DNA of 64,000 nucleotides from Desmodus rotundus (lineage: Eukaryota; Chordata; Mammalia; Chiroptera; Phyllostomidae): NCBI RefSeq assembly GCF_022682495.2, contig NC_071388.1:81593073-81657072 (forward strand), in the 5' to 3' direction. Made by a program: the position numbers and the translations under genes. The notes beneath the pieces were generated by a model. It was not told where the DNA came from, ran no database searches, and was given only the letters and a program-made list of their open reading frames with translations. Position 1 is the first letter of the stretch. Each line of letters starts with the position of its first letter. Positions 1 to 11,640 of this stretch are shown here, one piece after another.

Positions 1-499
1 TATGCTATTGTCTCTTTATGAATTATTTTTTGACATCTATTTATTTTCTGCCACGATAACAAGGATTTAGCCATGTACCCTCCCCCAACATTTCCTCCAT
101 CCTCCTATTCAATTACATTATTATTTTTGAATCATCTTTTGGCTATTTTTCCAATTTTAATTTATACATGTACATTATTTATCTTATAGTTTACCCATAG
201 CTATATCTTTTGACTCCTCACTTTATAAGACAAGAATATTAGCACCCATGCCCTTATCTTCCACTCTGCTGCATCTTCCAATGTCTATCATTTTTACTTC
301 TGCATTCAAGCTTGGTGAACACATATTCCAGTTTATAACATGCATATTTTTCATATCTTGCCTGTAGCTGTTCCAAATTTTGATAGCTAATATACACTTT
401 CACATTAATCTGACTATATAAAGATAGTGAATTGAAAAGAAGATCAGGCTTTTGGGCATTGAAATGCCTGCTACCATTTCTTTAGTATTTTATATCATG

Positions 500-1480
500 T
501 CATTATTTAAAAAACTAGGTATTCTTTCTTGAACCCCTTTCTGAGAGACCACTAGCCTTAATCAGTAGGTGGTTTTCTTGCTCTGGTGATCAACACCAGT
601 TCTTGATTAAAAGCTATAATCCTGGGATTTCCTTCTAGGTAAAGAATCATTTTCTCTCCTATTTTGAAGGCATTACTATATGATTTTCCATCATCCAGTA
701 TTGATGATGTCTTCTGTTGGTCTTTTCCTTCATTTGTACATAAATTTTATAGCCTCTCTCTGAATCATTTTGACTTTTTTCTGTATCTTTGGCACTCCAA
801 ATTTTCGCTGTACAACGGCACATGTAGGTAATTTTCCATTCACTATGTTGAGCACTTATTCTGCTATTTCACTCCTGAGATCACATTCTTCAGTTCTGAG
901 TAATTCTCCCTCACTTTTCCTTTTATGATTTTCTTATCTGTTTCGCTATGGTTTGATCACCGGAACTCTGGTTGGTTACATGAAGCATGTTCATATGCTC
1001 TCATATCTTTTATATTTTCTCCCATTTTCTATTTTCCTTATCTAGACTTTTGGTAATATTTTAAATGGCTTATCTGTCAATGATTTTAATTTACTTTTTA
1101 AGCTATCATTTTTCAAATTTAAGGAGATATTATTGGTTTTCCTCCACCATAGTCTGTCTATCTATCTATCTTCTACCTACCTAACTACGTATCATCTTTA
1201 TTTCTATATACGCTAATTTATTTTTGAGGATATTTCCATTATTTTAGTGTTGTCTTCTAAGCCCTACATTCTGTCCATTTCCCCTGGAATGCGTTTTTCT
1301 CTTTACCATTAGGTGCTCTATGTTGCAGGCTTGCCTCAAATATCTCGTGCTTGCTGCCCATTCATATTTAAAAACAAGCCAATAGAGAAGCACATCAAAG
1401 TTTAGTGCGCAGTTGGGGCTTTTGGTAGGTTTACTTTAGAGCATTTGGGCACGTATGTTAGTGTTATAAATGTTTAAAAA
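500..1480. mobile_element. Ancient L1M-like 3'UTR remnant
   Basis: T-rich sequence with phrases typical of very old mammalian L1 3'UTRs, for example the stretch around 1255-1370 ending in a 'ttcatatttaaaaa' motif. It is highly diverged, and family, orientation and ends are uncertain. Positions 1-500 are AT-rich with nothing I can name, apart from possibly more of the same element. Confidence 0.4.
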
Positions 1481-1889
1481 TTTCAGAATTTGAGAAACTT
1501 TTTGGCACTTAGGGAATACTTTAGAGAAGAGACTTTTTAATTTTTTGATCCAAGCAATAGCTAACCTTAGTGTCAGATGATGACAGAGGAGGTGGGAACT
1601 TGTCTTTTACTTAATGCTCCTACTTTTACCCCCAGGTCTTACCTTTGTCTTGGTGTTTACAAATCCAAACCTCCAATTTTCAAACTATCTTTCCTAGACA
1701 TATGCTTCATTTCCCCGCAACATCATTTTGGTTGCACTGCCTTCCCTTTGTGGGATTCCCTCATTGCTGTGGACACGGGCTGCACGCTGAAGTGTCCGTA
1801 TGGCTCAAGTGAATTAATGAAGGAAATGAAGAGGCCCAGTCCTTACGGAGTACGAATAGGGCTGCTATGACTTGTTACGGGAGGGATTG

Positions 1890-2140
1890 CCGCTACTCAG
1901 TTGTTATGTTTTATTTCTTTACAATTAATTTAGTGAATTTTCCTGTCTCCTTTCCCTCTGGTAATCACCATACTGTTGTTGGTCTCTGAGGGGTTTTTGT
2001 CCTTAATCCCTCTGTCTTTTTCACTCAGCCCCTTCTCCCTCCTGTCTGACAGCTGTGAGTCTGTTCTCTGTATCTATGAGTCTGTTTCTACTTTGCTTGT
2101 TCGTTAATTCTTGGTGGGGGCATGTAGGTCCTATTACTTT
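1890..2140 (-). mobile_element. L1 3' end fragment, antisense
   Basis: The pyrimidine-rich block contains 'ccctctggtaatcaccat' and 'tctatgagtctgtttct', the antisense of the L1 ORF2/3'UTR junction seen in the other copies here (compare 5196-5340 in sense). It is diverged and truncated. The flanking stretch 2140-2880 shows no recognisable feature. Confidence 0.5.
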
Positions 2141-2879
2141 CCATTAGACTCTTCCAAGCTACCTAAATGAACATAGATTCTAGGTTAAACCGTGTCTTTG
2201 CCATGCCCAAGCTACTTCAAGCCACATTAGAAGGGAAACATTGTGTTTCCTATTTAACAAATTTCAATGTAGGGAGTTCTTAATAATCTAAAAGGCATAA
2301 TTCTAGCTTGACTTTATAGTGCCCTGGCAGTGTGCTTCATGTTTCTTTCTCATTTAGACTCCAGGTATAAATTTAGGGCTGAATATTGAGACATAACTCA
2401 GGGAAAGTGATTCTGCATGGGTCTAGGTTAATGTGGCTCATTTATACAGCTTTCTGGTTCTATAACTTGATACAAAGATAGGACCGATTTAATTTATAAC
2501 TCAAGAATCAGACGGATGGCATATTCTTAGATGGTCACTTTTAATATCTTTTTCCCCCCCTAGCCAGGCCTTTGGATAACGCAACAGAAAGTTAACGATT
2601 ATATTCTTAGAGATCTTGAGTGTCATGGTTTTCTGGTGCTGATTGAAAAAAGAATTATTTGCATTATGTGAAAATGGTAAGGTTGATAGCATATTGGATA
2701 TTGAAAAAATGTAAATGTACTTTGGATTTGAGGGAGGCCTCTGAAGGGTTGCGTGTAAATGAGGCCTAACAGGATATCCGATTTTTCATACCTTCCTTGT
2801 TGTATTGGCAAGTTTGTCAGTTTCAGAGTTGGTGCTGAAGGATGGCAAGACAGGCCGGCTCAACGTATGACTGTCGGAG

Positions 2880-3405
2880 TGCACGATATGTCATTCCAAA
2901 GTGTTCCACTTTTTGTATATTACCTTGAGCTGAAGGCACTTGAAAAACAGCAAATGCAGAGAGTGGCTGTCTCTGAAGTCCTCCTCATCTGCTCAAAGAA
3001 GGGAGCTCAGTGGGACCACCCCCCTCCAGGGGGACTCACAGTATTCGTGGGTGACTGACTGATCACATCACAGCACAGGAGACTAGAAGTTGACACCACA
3101 CCCAGACAAACTGTGTCACAAACTACTATACTTCCCATCTATTTTTCCTAAAAATCATTTCCTGTACATTCAGAGACCTACATTACCCTTTGCCTTCCTC
3201 TGTTAAGACAGTATTTAAGCCTGAATTCTAAGCCACCTTGCAGAGTTACTCATTTTCCCCCTGGGAACCTCTTATGTATACACGAGTTATACATGTTAAT
3301 AAACTTGTTTGTTTTTCTTTTGTTAATCTGGGTTTGTTGCAGGGGCCCCAGGGATACCTTAGAAGAGTAATAGGAAAAGTACTTCCTCCCCCACAATGAC
3401 AAGGC
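2880..3405 (+). mobile_element. Solo LTR of an endogenous retrovirus (relic)
   Basis: The sequence runs through a U3-like part, a 'cagtatttaagcctgaa' TATA-like core near 3210, and a polyadenylation signal in 'gttaataaac' at about 3298, followed by 'ttgtttgtttttcttttg'. A U5-like end lies near 3400 after a C-rich stretch. This order (core promoter, AATAAA, T/G-rich tract) is that of a gammaretroviral or ERVL-type LTR. The start near 2889 (TG) and end near 3401 (CA) are estimates, and no matching target duplication was found. No retroviral coding sequence adjoins it, so it is best read as a solo LTR. The flank 3405-3830 is featureless. Confidence 0.6.
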
Positions 3406-3965
3406 ATACTTGTTGAAGGAGGGAATTAGGTCCCAGCAGTCTCCTGGAGACTTCTCTAAACCACCCCAAATATACAATCTATGTCAGAATCATGTGCTTT
3501 TCCCACAAAGGTAATTTTAAGCTTGAGCAATAAACACACAATATAATAAGAGTGTACTTTCTATTCTAAATAGCTTCAAAGCAGGTTCCCAACTTCAAAT
3601 CTTAACCTGATTTCTACTCAAAGTCTCTCCTATTTAAAAAAAATTGTTAACACTAGCATATTATCAAAGGAAATATTATAACAGCATGTAACCACAATTC
3701 CTAATCATATCTGTACTAACAATCTGCTGAGAAACAGGGCATATGTGTTATAAAATCCATAAAAACATGTCTTGAAAGTTTTAATTCAGTGAAGCCTGGT
3801 GTGCTCAGATATTTAGATCAAACAACAGGTGTTTAAGTTGTGTGCATTACCCGAGCAATTTCACACGATGCAGATGTCTCCATTAAGGCTGCCTGTCAGC
3901 TCCCTCCTTGAGCAGCAGAAAATCAAATCAAAGCTGAACAAACATGTAACACATGGTTTGCTGCT

Positions 3966-4135
3966 CCGGGTCTTTATGATGATACAGATCTCTAAACGAC
4001 TGGTTTGGTGGTGGCGTTCTAAACTGATTGCGGAGATGGGCGGCGGTGCACGCCACAGGTTGTCTGTTCCTCACCGCCGCGCGCTGTTGAACTCGTCGCT
4101 CAGCGCCACGTGTCTAGATCGATATCCCAACCTGT
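3966..4135. promoter_or_regulatory. Orphan CpG-dense single-copy patch, candidate regulatory element
   Basis: By hand count there are 16 CpG dinucleotides in about 165 bases, including 'ccgccgcgcgc' at 4074-4084, in a region that is otherwise almost free of CpG. The preceding 120 bases hold homeobox-, TCF/LEF- and E-box-like words ('ccattaagg', 'atcaaatcaaag', 'cagatg'). It matches no repeat I know. A 102-codon open frame crosses it but shows no recognisable protein. A regulatory role is inference. 4140-4735 holds nothing I can name. Confidence 0.4.
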
Positions 4136-4734
4136 AAAAGCTTATGGGAATGTTGCAAAGTGAAGCAATTTACAGGCAGGTTTAAGCTGCTAAAATTGAA
4201 AAGCATCTCAAACCATAAATCTGTAAACCCAGTAATATTCTAGATTTTCAAATGAAAGTATTGGAAAGAAACCTCATGTCCTTTTTAAGTTACAGACTAA
4301 GTACACTTTTGTTTCCTTGGGAAAGCAGCAAGAAGGAGAAATAATCCATTTAACACATGCTTCTCTTTCGGTCTGCTGATATCGTGACTTTCATAACTCA
4401 TTTACACAAGCTGAAGAGCTGACCTTCTGCTTGTGGGTGTGTGTGTTTGAGAGAAGTGTGTGGAGTCTAGTTTCCACACTTAAATCCTGCAAATAAATTC
4501 ATTAGACTTGCAGAAAGTTTTATAAAGTACTTCAAAGACTTCTCTAAGACTAGACTACAAGGGATATTTTATTTACTTAACTCTGCTTAAACCTGCCCCA
4601 CACTGGAAGCAAGGAAAGGAAATTTGACCAGCAAGTGCCCAGAGAAGAGCATATCTTTTTGAAAAATCCGCTTGGGTACTATGAGAGTGTACATGTCAAA
4701 AAGGGCCACAGTGATGTCTCCCATGTCACATTCC

Positions 4735-4990
4735 ATTCTCTGATGTTCTTCCCATTGGGGTGGGGAGGAACCCTCTGTTCCCTCTCCTGGACTCTGGGTG
4801 GACTTGTGACTACAGCAGAGACGATGTCATGAAGCTAGTTGTAAAAGGTGATATTGCTCTGCTTAGCTCTCTTGGGGCAGTCAGAACAGTCGAGATGCTG
4901 GAGAAAAGAGAAGCAACTCCACAGAGACTCCCACTGGAAAAGAGCCAATAGCCTGAACATTCGCACCAGCCCTGAGGGAGCCGCTGGGGA
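4735..4990 (+). mobile_element. MLT1-like MaLR LTR fragment
   Basis: The order 'tggactctgggtggacttgtgac', then a glycine/serine-like purine stretch, then 'ctggaaaagagccaat' and 'cagccctgagggagccgc' follows the body of MLT1 LTRs. It is old and incomplete and abuts the L1 fragment at about 4995. Confidence 0.45.
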
Positions 4991-4994
4991 CACC

Positions 4995-5460
4995 TATTCT
5001 GCCCATCAGTAGATGAGTGGATGAAAAGGCAGTGATACTTTTACACAATGGGATACTATTCGGCCATTAAAAATAACCTTACCTTTTGCAACAGCATGGA
5101 TGGACGTGGAGATTACTATGCTAAGTGAAGACCAAGTACCATGTAGTTTTACTCATATGTGGAATCTAATGAACAAAATAAACTAACAAACAAAATTAAA
5201 ACAGAATCATAGATACACAGAACAGACAGACAGCTGTCAGAGGGTTGGGTGTTTGGAGGGCTGGGTCAAAAATGAAGGGATTAAGCAAAAAAAGAGAGAG
5301 AGAACAACTTACACAGAAAACAGTATGGTGATTACCAGGAGGAAGGTGGGGCAGGGGGGAGGTAAGGGGGTAATAAATGGTAATAGGAGACTTGGGGTCG
5401 TGAACATACAATACAATATACAGATAATGAATTATAGAATTCTACCCCTAAAATCTATAA
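4995..5460 (+). mobile_element. L1 3' end (ORF2 end and 3'UTR), sense
   Basis: The block 'gggatactattcggccatt' through 'tcatatgtggaatctaatg' is the conserved end of L1 ORF2, here broken. It is followed by a 3'UTR with 'gacagctgtcagag' and a purine-rich tract at 5330-5400. It is 5' truncated. The AT-rich stretch 5460-5600 may be its degenerate tail. Confidence 0.75.
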
Positions 5461-5599
5461 TAAAATTATAATTTTATTAAATAATGTTACCCTAATATGT
5501 TAAACATATAAAAAATAAAAATTAATATAAAACATAAAAAGACACAATAAACCATAGTTTAAGAGAATATATTCTGTGTTACATATCTTAGAATCATAA

Positions 5600-7545
5600 A
5601 TTATTGAGCAGGAAAAATTTTGAAAACATTTGCTTGAGATCTGGGAAGAGACATACTAAATATTTTCTCTATTTAAACACACACACACACTTCTGGTGCA
5701 TCTATATTTTCTTATCGGATGCTGAAGTAATAATGAATTTGAGGGGAAGCACATTCATACATGTTTGTATTGTATATTATAATTATAGATTAGAACTAAA
5801 GATTTCTAAGATCAAAGTTGGACTAGGACATGTGAACACATAACACCAGAAATCCCAGCATTTCTTTCTCAGATGACTGACTGATACGTCGAGACACCAC
5901 GGCAGCCACTGCCGGCCCAGGACAGCCCTGAGCAGCTGTGCTGTTCCCAGGCCTCAGAGCTCTGGTAACATCAGAGGACATGGCCAGAAAGTCACTTCTC
6001 AGAGTTGCTTTTGCATTGAACAGATATTTACATCATATGTCTACAGATCCAACAATTGCTGATGTACAAACTGTTCTGAGTATTCTATAAGGAATGAAAA
6101 TATTTTAATTTAATAGTATTTGGATTTAGACAGACATTAATAGAAGTTAGGGGATTTGCATCCTGTTTACTCTTCAGTATTGAGTTGGGGTTTGTGGGGT
6201 GGGGAGCCGTCTGAGGACGTGTAGATATGGCAGAAATCTTCCTTACCTGACTTGTGAGCAGATAAACTGATGCTGAGACATTGCACCTGTACTATGGAAT
6301 TTCTCTTCTTCTTTTTATAAAACTACTTACTGTGTTTGAAAGCTAGAGTTTTGAGTTTGTAGAGCTTTCAATTAGAAATATCTTTGACATTTAAACTACG
6401 CCCCCTTTGCCTTTTGCCACCGAAATGCGTCCGTGGAGAATCATGAATATCGAGGGAGTGGTGTTTATGGTTAGCGTGCCTTTAAGTGCTGACTCCCTGG
6501 CCTTTCTCTGGGCTGTGGGTGAGTTTTCGAGAGAACAACATAATGTAGGCCTTACAAGGCTACATTTAAAAAGTGTTGGATAGGTTGAAAATTGCTGTGG
6601 TGTTTTAATTTTTTCAAATATGTTTTCAATGCAAGGTGAAAATCAATGTGATGACATAAAGAAACATAACAAGTAACAACCTTTCAGAGATTCAACATAA
6701 TTGTTACAAAGTGAAAAACCTTTTAGAACCCCCACATGTTTCAGCGCGAATTGTGTTGTTTTCCATTATGGTTTTTATAGAGCTTCTATAATGTTGGTCC
6801 ATAAAATGCGTGTCTGCAGAAATTATCTACGGAAGTTGGAGGTAGAAACCTGCTGGGGCATCTATTTCATTTACAAGCCATCAATAACTAATGTAAGACA
6901 CAACAATAATGCAACATTAAGGTTATACATTTAAACACAAAAGTCAGGAAATGCAAAAATTAAGGATCTCATAATAACATCAAATACCCACAGTGCACAG
7001 ATAAAATATTTTTGATTGCTAATTATGCTGTTAAGTGTTATACCTTAAAATGAAGCCCATGAAATATGAACAAGCTAATGTTCTCTTGAGATACTTAACT
7101 TGCATTTCCTGGCTTTTATGTTTAAATTGGAAACTTTAAAAGTTTCATTGACATAGATTTTTGTTTTTCATTTCCTTCCTTTATTTTTGAAGAAAGTGAA
7201 AAAGATGTTGTCCATTGACCACTGACGTTGTTAGCAGAATTAAGAGTTACCCTCAGACTCCACAGAGCTCACTGCAGTGGTTTTACTACAGGACTGGTAG
7301 AAAGAACCAGAACCGGAGCCCAGTCCTCGGGATGTGTGTGTCACCGAGCATGAGCCTGGTGGGGTGGTTTGACCCTTTCATTTGAACATGGAGCTGCCTT
7401 CCCTGAAGACATTGACTCTGTGTCACATTTGTAGATTTCTACGTTTTACGAAGTACGATTTGAAAGGGACTAGGAGATAGTGATATGTCCATATGTGGTA
7501 GATTTTAACTTGGGAAAAGCTTTTTAAGTGGGTAGGTCTCCCTTT
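5600..7545. other. No gene or named repeat recognised
   Basis: AT-rich, apparently single-copy sequence. It contains a short (AC)n run at 5679-5690 and a GC-richer, CpG-poor stretch at about 5880-5990 that I cannot assign. Confidence 0.5.
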
Positions 7546-7558
7546 TAAAAGACTACTC

Positions 7559-7560
<2 letters not shown>

Positions 7561-7589
<29 letters not shown>
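7561..7589. repeat. (TTA)n microsatellite, tail of the SINE
   Basis: About nine near-perfect TTA units form the tail side of the minus-strand SINE. Confidence 0.9.
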
Positions 7590-7590
<1 letters not shown>

Positions 7591-7778
7591 TGATTTTTTT
7601 AGAAAAAGAGAGGCGGGGGGAGAGAGAGAAAGACAGAGAGGGAGAGGCATCAACACACTGTTCCAGCTATTCATGCACTCATTGGTTATGTACTATGTGT
7701 GCTCCAACCAGAGATCGAACCCCCAACCTTGACACATCAAGGATGATGCTCCAATCAACTGAGCCTTTTGGTCAGGGC
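7561..7778 (-). mobile_element. VES-like tRNA-derived SINE (proximal of a tandem pair)
   Basis: Read on the minus strand it starts at 7778 with a gccctgaccaaaaggctcag head. Pol III A-box-like and B-box-like (ggttcgatctc) words follow, then a (TC)n-rich body near 7610-7650 and a (TAA)n tail, seen on the + strand as (TTA)n at 7561-7589. This is the architecture of chiropteran VES SINEs. The flanking duplication 'agactact' occurs on the left at 7549-7556 and on the right at 7785-7792 (one mismatch). It is non-coding, and Pol III transcription is not implied for this mutated copy. Confidence 0.8.
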
Positions 7779-7805
7779 CTCAAGAGACTACTTTCCTTTA
7801 TCCTT

Positions 7806-8020
7806 GCCCGAGGACATTTTTTCATTGCTTTTTTAGAGAGAGAAGAAGAGAGGAGAGAGAGTGAGGGAGAGGGAGAGAAACAATGCAAGAGAGAAACATC
7901 GACTGGTTGCCTGATTGGGGATCGAACCTACCACCTAGGCATATGCCCTGGCTGGGAATTGAACCCACAACCTCTCAGTTTATGGGATGATGCTCCAACC
8001 AACTGAGCCACACTTGCAGG
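7806..8020 (-). mobile_element. VES-like tRNA-derived SINE (distal of a tandem pair)
   Basis: Minus-strand head near 8020 (tggctcagttggttgg), B-box-like word in 'ggttcaattcccagcc', a second 'ggttcgatccccaat' word, and a (TC)n-rich tail seen as the purine stretch at 7838-7880. It has the same orientation as the SINE at 7561-7778. Its right flank 'aaaagactattctt' at 8023-8036 resembles the target-site copies at 7547 and 7782, so the two SINEs share one original target. Confidence 0.8.
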
Positions 8021-8128
8021 AGAAAAGACTATTCTTAATAAGGACAATGAAAAGGGAGAGAAGAAGATGAAGAACACAGCAGTAGAAAACACCAGAGTTG
8101 TGAGATTAGAAACAATGTAAATTTAGAT

Positions 8129-8303
8129 CAGAGGTAGAGGCACTTGACCTTCAGCCCATGGCCCAATACAAAATCATACATTTACTTAAAACATTATGAG
8201 ATTTTTTTGTGATTACATGTTGTAATGTATTTAATGTGTGGCCCAAGACAACTCCTCTTCTTCCAGTGTGTCCCAGAGATGGCAAAAAGTTTGGACGCCC
8301 CTG
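8129..8303. mobile_element. hAT-type non-autonomous DNA transposon relic
   Basis: The right end reads 'tttggacgcccctg', the complement of a hAT terminal 'cagggg...' inverted repeat. The body has 'gtgtggcccaagacaactcc' and 'cccatggcccaata', typical of mammalian hAT MITEs. The left terminus ('cagaggtagagg') is diverged. No convincing 8-bp duplication was found. Confidence 0.6.
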
Positions 8304-8429
8304 GTAGGTGATGGCAAAGACTTCAGTGGGGTAAAGGAAAAAAGACTCCTTTACTGATACTCTACTGCTTATGGTCTAAAGTCCAAAACTTTGACATGGT
8401 AAGCAAAGGTCACCTCCAGCTTATCTTTC

Positions 8430-8925
8430 ATGGTAAGCAGAATCATGGACACCCAGAAACGTCAGGTCCTAACCCCCAGATTCTGGGACTATTGTTACTT
8501 TACATAGCAAAAAAAGTATTTGCAGTTGTGATCAAATCAAGGGTTTTGAGATGGGGCGATTATGCTGGAATATCCCAAAGGGCCCAGTGTAATCATATGG
8601 GTCCTTACAAGGGACAGAGGGAGGCGGAAAAGTCAGAGAAGGAGACACAGAGATGGAAGCGGAGGTCAGACTTACACTTTGGAAATGGGACTTCCCACAG
8701 GCCAAAGGATGCAGACAGCCTCTGGAAGCTAGAAAAACAAGGAGTGGATTCTCTCCTAGGGCCTCCAGGGGGATGGCAGCCCTGCTGACACTCTGAGTTT
8801 AGCCCCGTAAAACCTTGTTTGGACTTCTGACCTCCAGAACTATAAGATAATTAATTTGTGTTGGTTTAAGCCACTAATTTAGTGGTAACTTGTTACAACC
8901 ACAATAAGGAAGCTAATACACCTCT
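8430..8925 (+). mobile_element. MLT1-type MaLR LTR (ERVL-MaLR relic)
   Basis: It is nearly collinear with a MaLR LTR as I remember it. It starts 'taagcagaatcatgg', has a 'gagatggggcgattatgc' core, then 'cctccagaactataagata' with the degenerate polyadenylation region, and ends 'gaagctaatacac'. A 130-codon frame within it is incidental. No internal retroviral sequence is present. Confidence 0.75.
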
Positions 8926-8929
8926 GCAC

Positions 8930-9850
8930 ACTAATAAGGATAACATCATATTACTTTTTCTCGAAGATGCCATCTATTGTAAGACACAAAATTAATTTTG
9001 TAAAAGACTTGCACATGACCGCAAAATGCAAACATTTGTTTCATGAGTTAACACTAGCTTATCTTAATCAATATAATTACATATTCTAATCTTTTTTAAC
9101 ATGACAATCAAACTTAAAATGCAAGGCTTCCTTATAGTCAGTATCTAATGATTCTTCCGATTCTCTTTGGGCTATTGAAAACTGTTTGACCTTGATGTGC
9201 CGCTTTTCATAACCCACACTCACAATTTCCTCAAAGATAGAAACTGTCATTTTGTGATGTTTTGTTTGCATTTGCTTCTTGTTAATTTATAGTTCCATTT
9301 TTTTCTTTAATTGAATTACATGTTGTTGGAAATTTAATAGCTTCTCTTAGAAACCTAGTAGATGCATTTGCCAGGCAGATGTTAGTGGCCAGTGATAGTC
9401 CTTTATGATGCATGAATCAGCCATGCTATGCTTCACTACCTTTAACAGCCTGATGATTTATTTTGAAACACTGGCGATGTCTTCTGTCTCTAATTGCACC
9501 TGAGTGTGACAGACAGTTTTCTGCATACTCAAGCCGCTTCATAGTCCTCATAGTGTAGCCTCTTTTAAAGACATTGAAGTGACAATTAGAGGTCCATATT
9601 TCAGTGAAAATTAAGTTTCATGTGATGCTTCCAATGCCAAGAACTCAAAGGAGTTAATGAAAAAACTCCTTTAGGCAGACTGGTTTTCTCTTCTCAGGAC
9701 AAAAGCAGCTGGGTAGGATCTTACTCCTCTGCCTTTCATATGAAAAGATTATTTTATATTGATTGTATGAAATCTAGAATTTTGGAGACATCAAACTCAA
9801 AACCTTGCCCTTTGGGATCCAAGAAATATTTTAATAGTATGAATAATCAC
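8930..9850. other. No gene or named repeat recognised
   Basis: AT-rich sequence. Short open frames on either strand match nothing I know. Confidence 0.5.
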
Positions 9851-9854
9851 TTCT

Positions 9855-9985
9855 ATAACATAGAGCAGATAAAGAAACTAAGGCTGGGGGGGGGCGGGGA
9901 GATCCTTAACTTCCCTAAGATCACAGTGTTAGAAGAGGTAGCAATCAGATGGAGTAATGGGGGCTATCTTTCTAAAGCCTGCTTT
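9855..9985 (-). mobile_element. MIR SINE fragment, antisense
   Basis: 'gataaagaaactaaggc', then a G-run with 'cttaacttccctaagatcacagtgt', is the antisense of the MIR core (gatgaggaaactgaggc ... ttaagtgacttgcccaaggtcac). A local G-run replaces part of the core. Confidence 0.55.
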
Positions 9986-10002
9986 TTAAAAAAGTAATTA
10001 AT

Positions 10003-10545
10003 TTTAACATTTTTATTGTTGGTACTATTACAAATGTCCTTCACTTCCTTCCCCCCTTTGCCTACCTCCACCCCCACCCCACCCTCCCTTCCTCTGGCCC
10101 TCCCCACACTGTCGTCTGAGTTCATGTGCTATGCATATGTATTCTTTGGCTACTCTTTTCACCTTCTTTCATTCAGTTTCCCCTCTTCCTCTCCCCTCTG
10201 ACAGCTGTCAGTCTGCTCCACGTCTCCAAGCCTCTGGTTCTGTCTTGTTCATCAGTTTATTTTGTTCATTAGATTCCACATATAAATGAGATCATAAGCT
10301 ATTTGTCTTTCTCTGACTGTCTTATTTTGTTAGTATAATAATCTCTAGGTCCATCCATGCTGTCACAAAAGATAAGATTTCCTCCTTTTTCATGGCCACA
10401 TGGTATTCCATTGTATAAAGGTACCATGGCTTTTTTATTCACTCATCTACTGGTGGGCACTTGGGCTGTTTCCAGATCTTGGCTACTGTAAATAATGCTG
10501 CTATGAACAGAGGGGTGCCTATATTGGTGTTTCATAGCCCTACCT
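10003..10545 (-). mobile_element. L1 3' end, antisense
   Basis: It runs from a T-rich tail at 10003 through a pyrimidine-rich 3'UTR, 'ctgacagctgtcagtctg', 'ccacatataaatgagatcat', 'ggtattccattgtata' and 'gctactgtaaataatgctgc'. This is the antisense of the last part of ORF2 and the 3'UTR. It is 5' truncated. Confidence 0.8.
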
Positions 10546-10669
10546 ACCCCCTTTCCTGTTGCCACAACCTATACTAAACTTCTCTGTGATTCATGGACAT
10601 GCTGTTCTCTTTTCAGCCTCTGTGTGGTGGGCACACGGTCTCCACTTCTCCATCTGGCAACTTTTCTAA

Positions 10670-10840
10670 GTGTAGTGGCTAAAGGAGTGTGCTCTAGACT
10701 CAAGTAACCAGAGTCATGGCCCCACCACTGACTGGCTAAGCTTTGGTGGCCTCGTTTCTAAAACAGATTGCTTTGTTCATATCTCATAGGTTTGTTGTGA
10801 CGATTACGTAAAATAGTATAGATATAACGTTGAGTAACAA
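10670..10840 (+). mobile_element. MIR SINE fragment
   Basis: 'ctctagactcaagtaacc', 'ccaccactgactggc' and 'ctcataggtttgttgtgacg' follow the MIR order. Diverged. Confidence 0.55.
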
Positions 10841-11049
10841 GGAGAGACACATAACAAATGATACTTAATGAGAAGGAGGAGAAGAGTAAGAAAATAAGAA
10901 TAAAAGATTTCTTATTTTTTCCAACCACTTCTACCACTCCTCCCAGTTTACATTTCATACCCTTCTATTAAGTTACAGCCCACAAACCTTTTTTGACCAT
11001 TGACCTTGTACATGCCCAGTGCTAGTTTTACTCTCATCAGGGAAATTAA

Positions 11050-11640
11050 TGGTGTTACACAAACTGTCAGGAGAGCTGCTGTCTAGAGTCAAAGAAAAAC
11101 AGAGCCAGACACTAGATAAAGGAGTAAAGACAAAGTTTACTTCGTATTTTCACAATGGGGGGAAAGAGGCTTCAATAGGGAACTGAATATACAACAAGAA
11201 GAAGTAGGGGTTTACAGCCAAGGAGCAGAGTGAGAGAGTCAGGGGGCAGAAAATTACTAAAAGGAGATGTCAAGGGTAGAAGGATTCCTGTTAAACCAAT
11301 TTAATAAGATTTTTACTGACGGCAAGGTGATCAAATATCAACGTGGAGGAGGGAGGTGAAGAGCTTGGTCAGATATAACAGGTGATCAGATACTAAGGGT
11401 GCAGCAGAATTTTTGATAAAAGTGGGTTTAGCAGGGATGGACACGGAAGGCCAAGGTCAAGACCTCATTGAGAAAAAGACTGAGAGGAGCCTAACTGAAG
11501 TTTGGTCAAAGAGAGAGTCTTTTCCAGTGGGAATCAATGGGAGAACTTAAGTAAGGTCCTTTCTTTGTGAGTGACTGTCGTTTGAAGGAGACTTTCTGAT
11601 CAGTGTGTCCATCAGTCTTGCTCTGATACTCAAAAGTAGC
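11050..11640 (-). mobile_element. LTR of an endogenous retrovirus, antisense (relic)
   Basis: Read on the minus strand, the end near 11060-11160 has a decayed polyadenylation-signal region ('gaagtaaactttgtcttta') followed by 'tagtgtctggctctgtttt', typical of an R-U5 boundary of class I LTRs. The rest, up to about 11640, reads as U3-like unique sequence. Boundaries are approximate. No coding remnants are attached, so it looks like a solo LTR. 11650-12120 has no recognised feature. Confidence 0.5.

Noticed and set aside
8396..8788. 130-codon + frame
   Set aside because: Entirely within an MLT1-type LTR.
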